The notes under the pieces: model-generated
Told to the model about the DNA's origin: nothing
The model's input: the letters and a program-made list of their open reading frames with translations, nothing else
Database searches by the model: none
Shown here: piece after piece, positions 1 to 5,115 of the stretch
Layout: each line of letters opens with the position of its first letter
Position numbering within the stretch: position 1 is the stretch's first letter
Origin: an uncultured Collinsella sp.
Lineage (GTDB): Bacteria > Actinomycetota > Coriobacteriia > Coriobacteriales > Coriobacteriaceae
Assembly: GCA_900548075.1 (NCBI GenBank)
Contig: URJD01000134.1
Coordinates: 1-5,230, forward strand
Direction: 5' to 3'
Length of the DNA stretch: 5,230 nucleotides
Translations under genes and position numbers: made by a program

Positions 1-22
1 TTTGCAGCTCGTTCTTATCCAA
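1..22 (-). CDS. Possible 5' end of a divergent gene, cut by the left edge
   Basis: Reading the minus strand from position 22 gives a TTG codon followed by an open frame that runs off the window (M-D-K-N-E-L-Q). A GGGAG Shine-Dalgarno-like site sits at 34-30, 7 nt upstream, and the codon choices resemble real coding sequence. No ATG or GTG start is available in this frame after the stop near position 58, so TTG would have to be the start. Seven residues are too few to name a family. The competing minus-strand frames here also stay open to the edge, so this call is tentative. If real, the gene is divergent from mntP. Confidence 0.3.
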
Positions 23-95
23 GGCATCGCTCCCATCGTATACGCTCCATAAACGTCAATAAGTTTCTCACGGTTTGCCCCTGTGACGCCCGCAA

Positions 96-174
96 AATCC
101 GATGCTTACAGAATGAGCGAACACAGCTGAGAGCCCCAATCCAAATGAGCTGCTTATGTGGTAGCATCGGGATT
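96..174. repeat. Imperfect inverted repeat upstream of the mntP riboswitch
   Basis: AATCCGATGCTTAC at 96-109 can pair with GTAGCATCGGGATT at 161-174, giving 13 base pairs with one bulged base on each side (T107 and G169). The arms are 51 nt apart. A shorter pair, CAGCT (124-128) with AGCTG (148-152), lies inside it. Nothing else in 23-180 reads as a gene. The structure could be a regulatory site or remnant, or it could have arisen by chance. The right arm overlaps the best -10 candidate for the riboswitch transcript. Confidence 0.35.
159..167 (+). promoter_or_regulatory. Candidate extended -10 promoter for the mntP leader
   Basis: TGgTAGCAT at 159-167 has the TG of an extended -10 and matches four of six positions of TATAAT. 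Transcription from here would begin at about 173-175, just before the riboswitch aptamer starts near 182, which is the expected geometry. No good -35 is visible 16-18 nt upstream. The CATAAA at 177-182 was not chosen because its transcript would start inside the aptamer. Confidence 0.3.
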
Positions 175-181
175 CGCATAA

Positions 182-279
182 ATGAGGGAGTAGTCGCGTG
201 ATCGGGTTCGCCTCCGGTGGCGCGGCAAGTCAACACACTGGCCGATGCGGCCTGGCTTGCCTTAATGAACGAGACTCGT
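182..279 (+). promoter_or_regulatory. yybP-ykoY family manganese riboswitch aptamer
   Basis: The conserved GGGAGTAG core of this riboswitch class lies at 186-193. It is followed by a hairpin ATCGG/CCGGT (201-205 with 214-218), enclosed by CGCG/CGCG (195-198 with 221-224). A second arm is GGCAAG/CTTGCC (224-229 with 256-261), which encloses a GGCC/GGCC hairpin (240-243 with 249-252). The closing helix P1 would pair 182-186 with 275-279, five pairs including one wobble. The family is known to bind Mn2+ and often controls mntP-type exporters, and an mntP gene follows directly. Positions 275-279 also form part of the 5' arm of the downstream terminator, so Mn2+ binding should stabilise P1 and block termination. 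This would be a transcriptional ON switch. The fold was derived by eye. Confidence 0.87.
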
Positions 280-316
280 GGCTGTGCGCGCAACGCGTAC
301 GCCACGGGTCTTTTTT
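273..316 (+). terminator. Intrinsic terminator, expression platform of the mntP riboswitch
   Basis: GACTCGTGGC (273-282) pairs with GCCACGGGTC (301-310). After one bulged T (283), GTGCGCG (284-290) pairs with CGCGTAC (294-300) around a CAA loop. The total is 17 pairs with two G-T wobbles, followed at once by six T residues (311-316). It lies between the aptamer and the mntP start and shares 275-279 with riboswitch helix P1, so the two folds exclude each other. Confidence 0.92.
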
Positions 317-338
317 GTTACTTCCCCAAGAGGTACAC

Positions 339-360
339 GCGGGCTCGCCCGCAGAGAGGA
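339..360 (+). promoter_or_regulatory. GC-rich mini-hairpin next to the mntP Shine-Dalgarno site
   Basis: GCGGGC (339-344) and GCCCGC (347-352) form a perfect inverted repeat with a 2-nt gap, which folds realistically as five pairs with a 4-nt loop. The ribosome binding site GAGAGGA follows at 354-360, 9 nt before the ATG at 370. The hairpin ends one base before the binding site, so it may influence ribosome access or act as a spacer after the terminator. This site fixes the mntP start at 370. Confidence 0.45.
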
Positions 361-369
361 AGCCAGACT

Positions 370-954
370 ATGGGACTCGCAGAGCTCGTGTTGCTCGCCG
401 TTGGCCTTTCGATGGACGCCTTTGCCGTTTCCATCTGCAAGGGCCTTGGCATGAAGAAAATCAACCTTAAAGTCGCCGTAGTGCTCGGCCTGTTCTTTGG
501 CGGCTTTCAGGCCGGCATGCCCGTAATCGGATGGGCACTCGGCAGTCAATTCATGGGCATCATCGGACCCATCGACCATTGGATCGCCTTTATCCTTTTG
601 GCCTTTATCGGCGGCAAAATGCTGTGGGAAGCCTTTTCCGAAGACGAAGATGAGAACGAAGGCGACGACAAGGATGCCGAAAAGATTGACCTGGTAGAAT
701 ACCTGATCCTCGCCATCGCCACCTCAATCGACGCCCTAGCCGTAGGCATCTCGTTTGCGGCGCTCTCGGTTGACATCGTTCCCGCCGTATCGCTTATCGG
801 CGTCACAACGTTTATCTTCTCCGTCGCCGGCGTAGCGATCGGCCACACCTTTGGCGCGCGCTACGAAAAACCCGCCACCATCGTGGGTGGCGTCGTGCTC
901 ATCCTCATCGGGCTTAAGATCTTGCTTGAGCATCTGGGGATTTTGGCGCTGTAA
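370..954 (+). CDS. mntP: Manganese efflux pump MntP
   Basis: This 194-residue membrane protein is very similar to E. coli MntP (about 188 aa). It exports excess Mn2+ across the cytoplasmic membrane. It shows the family's internal duplication: GLSMDAFAVS near residues 12-21 (Asp16) and ATSIDALAVG near 117-126 (Asp121), each with an Asp in a transmembrane helix. About six hydrophobic segments are visible, at roughly 3-22, 35-58, 70-88, 110-131, 137-158 and 169-188. A strongly acidic loop (90-105, rich in Asp and Glu) separates the halves, as in the E. coli protein. The ATG at 370 is chosen for its GAGAGGA site and family length; the in-frame ATG at 217 would put coding sequence over the riboswitch and terminator. 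A small TTGGCG/CGCCAA hairpin (943-948 with 955-960) straddles the stop codon. Expression is probably induced by Mn2+ through the leader. Confidence 0.96.
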   Translation: MGLAELVLLAVGLSMDAFAVSICKGLGMKKINLKVAVVLGLFFGGFQAGMPVIGWALGSQFMGIIGPIDHWIAFILLAFIGGKMLWEAFSEDEDENEGDDKDAEKIDLVEYLILAIATSIDALAVGISFAALSVDIVPAVSLIGVTTFIFSVAGVAIGHTFGARYEKPATIVGGVVLILIGLKILLEHLGILAL

Positions 955-990
955 CGCCAAGCACAATCGCTCAAAACTCAACGCCAGCAC

Positions 991-1024
991 AAGGCCTTAT
1001 GCAGAGTTTTGCATGAGGCCTTTT
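991..1024 (+). terminator. Intrinsic terminator of mntP
   Basis: AAGGCCTTATGCA (991-1003) pairs with TGCATGAGGCCTT (1010-1022): 13 pairs with one G-T wobble around a 6-nt loop. The T-run (1021-1024) is short, so termination may be partial. The hairpin contains the first of the three TGCA-N6-TGCA sites of the hipBA control region. Confidence 0.75.
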
Positions 1025-1067
1025 CGTGCAGACTTTTGCATGTCATACTAATATGCAAAAGTCTGCA
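1000..1067. promoter_or_regulatory. Putative HipB operator array: three TGCA-N6-TGCA dyads, 27 bp apart
   Basis: Three 14-bp dyads of the form TGCA-N6-TGCA start at 1000 (spacer GAGTTT), 1027 (GACTTT) and 1054 (AAAGTC). The start-to-start distance is exactly 27 bp each time. Sites 1 and 2 are direct repeats, 15 of 16 bases alike over TGCAGASTTTTGCATG. Sites 2 and 3 form a perfect 17-bp inverted repeat (1025-1041 with 1053-1069, 11-bp gap). In E. coli, HipB dimers bind several spaced dyads in the hipBA promoter and repress it together with HipA. By analogy these are the likely sites for the HipB-like protein encoded just downstream. The sequence differs from the E. coli operator, and binding is inferred. 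Confidence 0.72.
1021..1054 (+). promoter_or_regulatory. Probable hipBA promoter embedded in the operator
   Basis: The best reading is an extended -10, TGtCATACT (1041-1049), with a weak -35, TTTTCG (1021-1026), 17 nt upstream. An alternative -10 is TAATAT at 1049-1054. Either way the -10 falls in the short AT-rich gap between operator dyads 2 and 3, with dyad 2 between -35 and -10 and dyad 3 over the start point. A protein bound there would block RNA polymerase, as expected for autoregulation. Confidence 0.4.
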
Positions 1068-1082
1068 CGTTAGGAGATCGCC

Positions 1083-1553
1083 GTGGACACCCTTCCCATC
1101 ACCACACCGCGCCAAGCTGGCATCTACGTGCGCCAGGCACGCGAGGCTCAGGGTCTCACCCGTGCCGCCCTCGCTAAAACGGCCAGTGTTTCGGAGCGCC
1201 TGCTCGCATCGCTCGAGCTAGGAGACGCCACCGGCATTCGACTCGACAAGCTGCTGACGATTTTCAATGCTCTTGGACTGGCACTCGCCGCTCAAGGGGA
1301 TATCGGCGAAGCGAAAAACGAGCGACCAGTCGACGCCCCGCATGCCAATCCGCTGCCTCGCAGCACCCCCAGGTGCCATCACGCTCAACGTTTTCACCAT
1401 CGCAACCGTCGTAGTACCCCCATTCCGGCTCTTGCAGATGCCCCCTTTACATCCGCACTCTACGACGAGGTCTTCGCCGATTTCGCCATGTCCAATCTCG
1501 GAGTCTCGATTGCCGCAAACGTATCTAACCAAACCAAGCCCGAAGGGAAATAG
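1083..1553 (+). CDS. hipB: HipB-like XRE-family antitoxin/repressor with an unusual C-terminal extension
   Basis: This 156-residue protein starts at GTG 1083, with AGGAG at 1072-1076, 6 nt upstream. Residues 8-73 align by eye with E. coli HipB: a helix-turn-helix of the XRE type (about 14-46, including LTRAALAKTASVSERLLASL) followed by the dimer helix LDKLLTIFNALGLALAAQGD. It is expected to bind the upstream dyads and neutralise the kinase encoded 3 nt downstream. E. coli HipB has only 88 residues, so the region from about 80 is extra. Residues 80-118 are Pro, His and Arg rich and look unlike a normal fold. Residues 122-145 (ALYDEVFADFAMSNLGVSIAA) again look like ordinary protein. Runs of five C at 1366-1370 and 1417-1421 bracket the strange part, and the +1 frame between them is open, so a compensating pair of frameshifts is possible. 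The HTH assignment is firm; the antitoxin role rests on context. Confidence 0.85.
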   Translation: MDTLPITTPRQAGIYVRQAREAQGLTRAALAKTASVSERLLASLELGDATGIRLDKLLTIFNALGLALAAQGDIGEAKNERPVDAPHANPLPRSTPRCHHAQRFHHRNRRSTPIPALADAPFTSALYDEVFADFAMSNLGVSIAANVSNQTKPEGK

Positions 1554-1556
1554 CCA

Positions 1557-2861
1557 ATGGCCAGAACATCACTTCGGACCATTATTTGCGGCGTACCTGC
1601 GGGAACGCTCACGCAAGATGAGAACGGTCTTATCAGCTTTACCTACGATCATGACTATGACGGGCCAGCCCTATCGACCAACATACCCGTATCGAATCGC
1701 ACATACGGACAACAGGTCATGAATCCGTACCTGTTTGGCCTTCTACCCGACAGCGAGGACCAGCGAAAAGCGATTGCCGCCGAATTCGACGTTAGGCCCA
1801 ACAATCCCGTTGCGTTGCTCAGCCATATCGGACTCGACTGTCCGGGCGGAGTGCAGTTTTGTGCCGAAGAAGATGCCGATGCCGTCCTGCATCGCGCTGG
1901 CGAATACTGTCCTATAGACGACCACGAAATTGCTCTCCGTCTCAAGTCGATCAGAGATGACCGCGATGCATCGTGGATGGGCCTAGATGAAAGTTGGTCG
2001 CTTGGAGGCAACCAGGGCAAATTCGCGCTCGCGTTCACAAACGGCCGCTGGTGCGAATGCATAGGCTCCTCGCCCACAACGCATATTTTCAAAAATGGCG
2101 TTATCGGATTTAAACTCGAGGCTCTCAATGAGTTTGTCTGCATGAAAAGCGCCCAGCGCGCCGGTATCGCAACGGCAAACGTCAAATATCGTATGTTTGA
2201 GGACGAACCTGCCCTCATTGTTGAGCGCTATGACCGCGTGAAAGTCGAAGACGGAACGATCAGGCGCCTACATCAAGAAGACCTCTGTCAGGCACTTGGG
2301 GTGATGCCCTCCCAAAAGTACACGGCAGACGGCGGCCCGACCACCCGCGACATTCAAGAGCTCCTCGTAAATACGAGCCACCATCAACTTAACCTATATC
2401 TGTTTACGCAGATACTGTTCTTCAACGCCATTATCGGCGCACCGGATGCGCATGCGAAAAACTATTCCCTGCTCCTTGGAAACGACGGCGCAGCCATGAT
2501 GGCTCGAATGTACGATGTCGCGTCGGGTTTGGCGTATGAGCGCATGCGACGTCGGGCACGCCTGGCCATGAGCGTTGGCGGCGAAAATCGTGTGGGGCGC
2601 ATCGGTCCAGGCGCTATCCGCCGATACCACGGTATGGGCAACCCCGCGCTGGAGGCGGCGCTCACCGATGCCGGGCTATCCGAGAAGTTTTGCTTTGCGA
2701 CCATGATGGACCTCGCCTACGAGGTACCCATTTGCATGGAAGAGGTCATGGACGAATACGCCGACCTGCCCGGCATGGCGGACCTGCGCGAGCATATGCT
2801 CGGCCCCGTCCGCGAAAACTGCCAGCGCACCCTCAACCTCATCAGGGCGGATATGGGCTAG
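1557..2861 (+). CDS. hipA: HipA-like serine/threonine kinase toxin
   Basis: The 434 residues are close to E. coli HipA (440) in length and motif order. The N-terminal HipA subdomain covers about 1-110, with LFGLLPDSEDQRKAIA (59-74). It is followed by the glycine-rich loop S-L-G-G-N-Q-G-K (148-155), in which Ser148 matches the autophosphorylated Ser150 of E. coli. Next come SPTTHIFK (172-179, ATP-binding Lys179), ERYDR (223-227), QEDLCQALG and KYTADGGP (240-261), the catalytic DAHAKN (Asp297, Asn302) and the metal-binding MYD (Asp320). E. coli HipA phosphorylates glutamyl-tRNA synthetase and causes growth arrest and persistence; the substrate here is unknown. The ATG at 1557 has AAGGG at 1543-1547 and lies 3 nt after the hipB-like stop, so the two genes form one operon. 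All catalytic residues are present, so the kinase should be active. It is a single full-length chain, unlike the split HipBST arrangement. Confidence 0.94.
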   Translation: MARTSLRTIICGVPAGTLTQDENGLISFTYDHDYDGPALSTNIPVSNRTYGQQVMNPYLFGLLPDSEDQRKAIAAEFDVRPNNPVALLSHIGLDCPGGVQFCAEEDADAVLHRAGEYCPIDDHEIALRLKSIRDDRDASWMGLDESWSLGGNQGKFALAFTNGRWCECIGSSPTTHIFKNGVIGFKLEALNEFVCMKSAQRAGIATANVKYRMFEDEPALIVERYDRVKVEDGTIRRLHQEDLCQALGVMPSQKYTADGGPTTRDIQELLVNTSHHQLNLYLFTQILFFNAIIGAPDAHAKNYSLLLGNDGAAMMARMYDVASGLAYERMRRRARLAMSVGGENRVGRIGPGAIRRYHGMGNPALEAALTDAGLSEKFCFATMMDLAYEVPICMEEVMDEYADLPGMADLREHMLGPVRENCQRTLNLIRADMG

Positions 2862-2893
2862 GTGTCCGTAATCTCCCATTTCCCAAAAGAAGA

Positions 2894-2930
2894 GAGGGGG
2901 CACCCGTCGCAAAAGCTCGGGTGCCCCCTC
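2894..2930. terminator. Hairpin terminator between convergent hipA and pepD
   Basis: GAGGGGGCACCCG (2894-2906) pairs perfectly with CGGGTGCCCCCTC (2918-2930) around an 11-nt loop. On the minus strand the stem is followed by a pyrimidine tract with TTCTTTT, so it suits pepD best. On the plus strand there is no T-run, and it would end hipA transcripts less well. The intergenic stretch 2862-2987 holds nothing else recognisable. Confidence 0.82.
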
Positions 2931-2987
2931 ACGTAATGTCATTTGCAATCCACCAGCACGTGGCTCGGACTGCTGCTAGCGCAACCT

Positions 2988-4445
2988 TTACGCAGCGAGG
3001 CGCTTGAGCACGTCGATGAGCAGCTCGTAGAAGCGCTCGGCAGAAGCGAGCTCCATGCTCTCGTCCGGGGTATGGACATCGGAGAGCGTCGGGCCCACGG
3101 CGATGGCGTCCAGGCCGTGCAGGGCCTCGGCAAACAGGCCGCACTCAAGGCCGGCGTGAATGGACTCGATGCGCAGCTCGGAGCCAAAGAGCTCGCGATA
3201 GCTCTCGACAAAGACGTCGCGGACCGGCGAATGCTCGGCATAGCTCCAGCCGGGATACTCGAACTCAAACTTGGCGTCGAAGCCCAGGACATCGGCAAGC
3301 GTCTGCAGGCGGTCCTTGAACTCGTTCTGCAGCGAGGTGATCGAGGAGCGCGGGGACAGCATGATCTTGACCTGGTCATCAGAGGTGGCAACCACACCGA
3401 TGTTGGAGGAAACCTCGACGGAGCCGTCGGTGGCGACGTTGCGGCGAATCACGCCGTTAGGGGCAAGACGCAGGGCGCGGATGAGGGCAAGCGCGGACTT
3501 CTGGTCCATGGCCTCGACCTCGGCGTCGTCGGCAATCTCGACGGTGCAGGTAAAGCCGGGGTCGAAGACCTCGAGCTCGGCAGTGACGTCGGCGATGATG
3601 CCCTTTGCGATCTGGGCCGCGGCCTCGGCGGCAGCGTGGTCGGCATAGACCAGAACAGCCTTGCACTCACGGTTGATGGCGTTGTCCTTGGTGCCGCCGT
3701 TGAAGCTAACGATGGCGGGCTCGCCAGCAACCATCAGGCGGTCGATGATGCGGGCCATGATGAGGTTGCCGTTGCCGCGCTCCAGGTGGATATCGCTGCC
3801 GGAGTGACCGCCCAGCAGGCCGGAGATGTCGAGCGTGAGGGTGCTACCGGTCTTGTGCTCGCGCGCGATCGGGCAGGTGTAGGTAACGACGACGCCGCCG
3901 GCGCAGCTGACGGTGGCAACGCCCTCTTCCTCGGAGTCAAGGTTAATCATGGTGCGGGCGCTAATCTGGGACTTGTCGAGCGTCTCGGCGCCGACCAGGC
4001 CAGTCTCCTCGTCGGTGGTGAATACGCACTCGAGGGCGGGGTGAACGATCGAATCGTCATCGAGAACAGTGAGCATCAGAGCGACGGCAATGCCGTTGTC
4101 GGCGCCCAGGGTGGTGCCGTTGGCGGTAAGGACGCCGTCCTTGACGACCAGGTCGATACCATCGGTCGTAAAGTCGTGCTCGACGGAACCCAACTTGTCG
4201 CACACCATATCGATGTGGCCCTGCAGCATCACGGTCGGGGCATTCTCGGCACCGGCAGATGCAGGCTTGCGAATGATGACGTTGTAGACCTCGTCCTGGT
4301 ACACATCGAGGCCGCGCTCCTTAGCAAACGCAACCAGGAAATCGCTGATGCCCTTCTCGTTGCCAGACCCACGGGGGATCGCGCTGACCTCCTCAAAGAA
4401 ATGGAACAGCTGGGCGGGCTCGTAGCCGGTGATCTTGTAATCCAT
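2988..4445 (-). CDS. pepD: PepD-type aminoacyl-histidine dipeptidase (M20 metallopeptidase)
   Basis: From ATG 4445 the protein has 485 residues, the same length as E. coli PepD, which cleaves Xaa-His dipeptides such as carnosine and other short peptides in the cytosol. The two-metal active site of the M20 family is complete: GHIDMV (His77, Asp79), TLGADNG (Asp116), DEETGL (catalytic Glu146, metal Glu147), LDSEEEG (Asp170) and VHTPDE (His458). GGHSG (His214), HAGLECGLF (430-438) and PNGVIR (329-334) are further family signatures. The lid and dimerisation domain lies about between residues 190 and 390. The start is fixed by AAGGAGG at 4456-4450 on the minus strand, only 4 nt from the ATG, and by family length; the frame stays open upstream to 4550, but that extension has no family match. 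The gene is convergent with hipA and downstream of the PIN gene, probably with its own promoter. It is a housekeeping gene for peptide use. Confidence 0.96.
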   Translation of the reverse strand: MDYKITGYEPAQLFHFFEEVSAIPRGSGNEKGISDFLVAFAKERGLDVYQDEVYNVIIRKPASAGAENAPTVMLQGHIDMVCDKLGSVEHDFTTDGIDLVVKDGVLTANGTTLGADNGIAVALMLTVLDDDSIVHPALECVFTTDEETGLVGAETLDKSQISARTMINLDSEEEGVATVSCAGGVVVTYTCPIAREHKTGSTLTLDISGLLGGHSGSDIHLERGNGNLIMARIIDRLMVAGEPAIVSFNGGTKDNAINRECKAVLVYADHAAAEAAAQIAKGIIADVTAELEVFDPGFTCTVEIADDAEVEAMDQKSALALIRALRLAPNGVIRRNVATDGSVEVSSNIGVVATSDDQVKIMLSPRSSITSLQNEFKDRLQTLADVLGFDAKFEFEYPGWSYAEHSPVRDVFVESYRELFGSELRIESIHAGLECGLFAEALHGLDAIAVGPTLSDVHTPDESMELASAERFYELLIDVLKRLAA

Positions 4446-4489
4446 GGTGCCTCCTTGGCGCAACTGGTTAGACAGTAAGACATGCGACT

Positions 4490-4518
4490 TGTATATTCCC
4501 AGACTTAGCGTGCATAAA
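4490..4518 (-). promoter_or_regulatory. Candidate pepD promoter
   Basis: On the minus strand TATACA (4495-4490) is a five-of-six match to the -10 box, with TTTATG (4518-4513) as a weak -35 exactly 17 nt upstream. Transcription would start near 4483, giving a leader of about 40 nt to the ATG at 4445. A 7-bp inverted repeat, ACTGGTT (4463-4469) with AACCAGT (4517-4523), flanks the element and may be coincidental. Confidence 0.42.
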
Positions 4519-4573
4519 CCAGTCGAAAACGCCGAGCGCCCTTGCATCATCGGCTAACGGCAGGGAAACGCCA

Positions 4574-4589
4574 CTTTATCAAGATAAAG
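4574..4589. repeat. AT-rich palindrome between the PIN gene and pepD
   Basis: CTTTATC (4574-4580) and GATAAAG (4583-4589) form a perfect 7-bp inverted repeat with a 2-nt gap, starting 5 nt downstream of the PIN gene. It is not followed by a T-run on the minus strand, so it is a poor terminator. It could be a protein-binding site or a weak 3' end structure. No strong terminator separates the PIN gene from pepD, so some read-through is possible. Confidence 0.45.
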
Positions 4590-4593
4590 CAGG

Positions 4594-5115
4594 TTAGACG
4601 GGCCTCGCCGAAGGGACGTTGGACCCCTCAACCAACCTCAACGCTTGATTAACGTTTATGCATACGCCATTGGTATGTTTAATAAGATTCTTGTCCTCCG
4701 TCACGACGTAATCGGCATCGATGCGATTGGCGACGCCCAGCATCAGGTCGTCCTCAAAGTCGTTGTGATGATACTTGAACACAAAGGAGTCGAAGACCTC
4801 GTCTGCACCGACCGGGGCGATGAGGGCTAGCTCGCGCATCTGTCGAACGCATGCCCAGGCCGTTTCATCTGCCGCCGCAATGGCGTTATCACTCAGTGAG
4901 CCAGTCTTTCTTCGGCACTCCTGCTTGATTGCCGCCGAGACAAGATATGAAACGTCTTTGACCGAAAGCGACGAGGCAAACAGGGCAATCCGCTCCGAGG
5001 CGTCGGCAATCTCGATCAGATGGACGACATTTGCCGTACGGTCGGACCTGCCAGAAAAGTAATCCATCCATACGTTGGTATCGATTAACAGCTTGAGGAC
5101 GCCTTCTGTGCTCAT
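4594..5115 (-). CDS. PIN-domain ribonuclease, VapC-like toxin
   Basis: This 173-residue protein carries the PIN-domain pattern of metal-dependent ribonucleases. LLIDTNVWMDYF (9-20) gives the first acidic residue, Asp12. Asp54 in SSLSVKDVSYL stands where many family members have Glu. NDFEDDLMLGVANRIDADYVVTED (118-141) supplies Asp119, Asp122 and the closing Thr139/Asp141. VapC toxins cut tRNA or rRNA; the target here cannot be read from sequence. The ATG at 5115 is preferred because it overlaps the upstream stop as ATGA, with GGGTGG at 5125-5120; a GTG at 5127 is possible and would add four residues. The overlap implies translational coupling with the upstream gene, the usual antitoxin-toxin arrangement. 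The chain is somewhat longer than typical VapC (about 130-150). A general PIN nuclease without toxin activity cannot be excluded. Confidence 0.87.
   Translation of the reverse strand: MSTEGVLKLLIDTNVWMDYFSGRSDRTANVVHLIEIADASERIALFASSLSVKDVSYLVSAAIKQECRRKTGSLSDNAIAAADETAWACVRQMRELALIAPVGADEVFDSFVFKYHHNDFEDDLMLGVANRIDADYVVTEDKNLIKHTNGVCINVNQALRLVEGSNVPSARPV

Noticed and set aside
15..305. Minus-strand open frame of 96 codons over the mntP leader
   Set aside because: It is antisense to the riboswitch and terminator, and its translation has no recognisable features.
217..369. N-terminal extension of MntP from an in-frame ATG at 217
   Set aside because: It would lie across the riboswitch and its terminator, lacks family similarity, and has no ribosome binding site as good as the one before 370.
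1000..1067. The three evenly spaced repeats read as a CRISPR-like array
   Set aside because: The units are 14-bp dyads in mixed orientation with 13-bp gaps, and there are no cas genes; repeat and spacer sizes do not fit.
1025..1069. The 17-bp inverted repeat read as a terminator
   Set aside because: No T-run follows on the plus strand, and it surrounds a likely -10 box upstream of a regulator gene, so an operator is the better reading.
1267..1722. Plus-strand open frame of 151 codons overlapping hipB and hipA
   Set aside because: It has no start signal of its own and overlaps two better-supported genes. Only its short part between 1372 and 1419 is of interest, as possible evidence of a frameshift in hipB.
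2943..4478. Very long open frame on the plus strand (about 511 codons) opposite pepD
   Set aside because: It mirrors pepD on the other strand. Its product is a repetitive Gly/Ala/Val/Asp/Leu sequence with no family motif, as expected for the antisense of a GC-rich gene, while the minus-strand protein has a complete M20 active site.
4446..4550. N-terminal extension of PepD to an ATG at 4550
   Set aside because: The E. coli family length (485) is met from 4445, which has an AAGGAGG site; the extension would cover the likely promoter.
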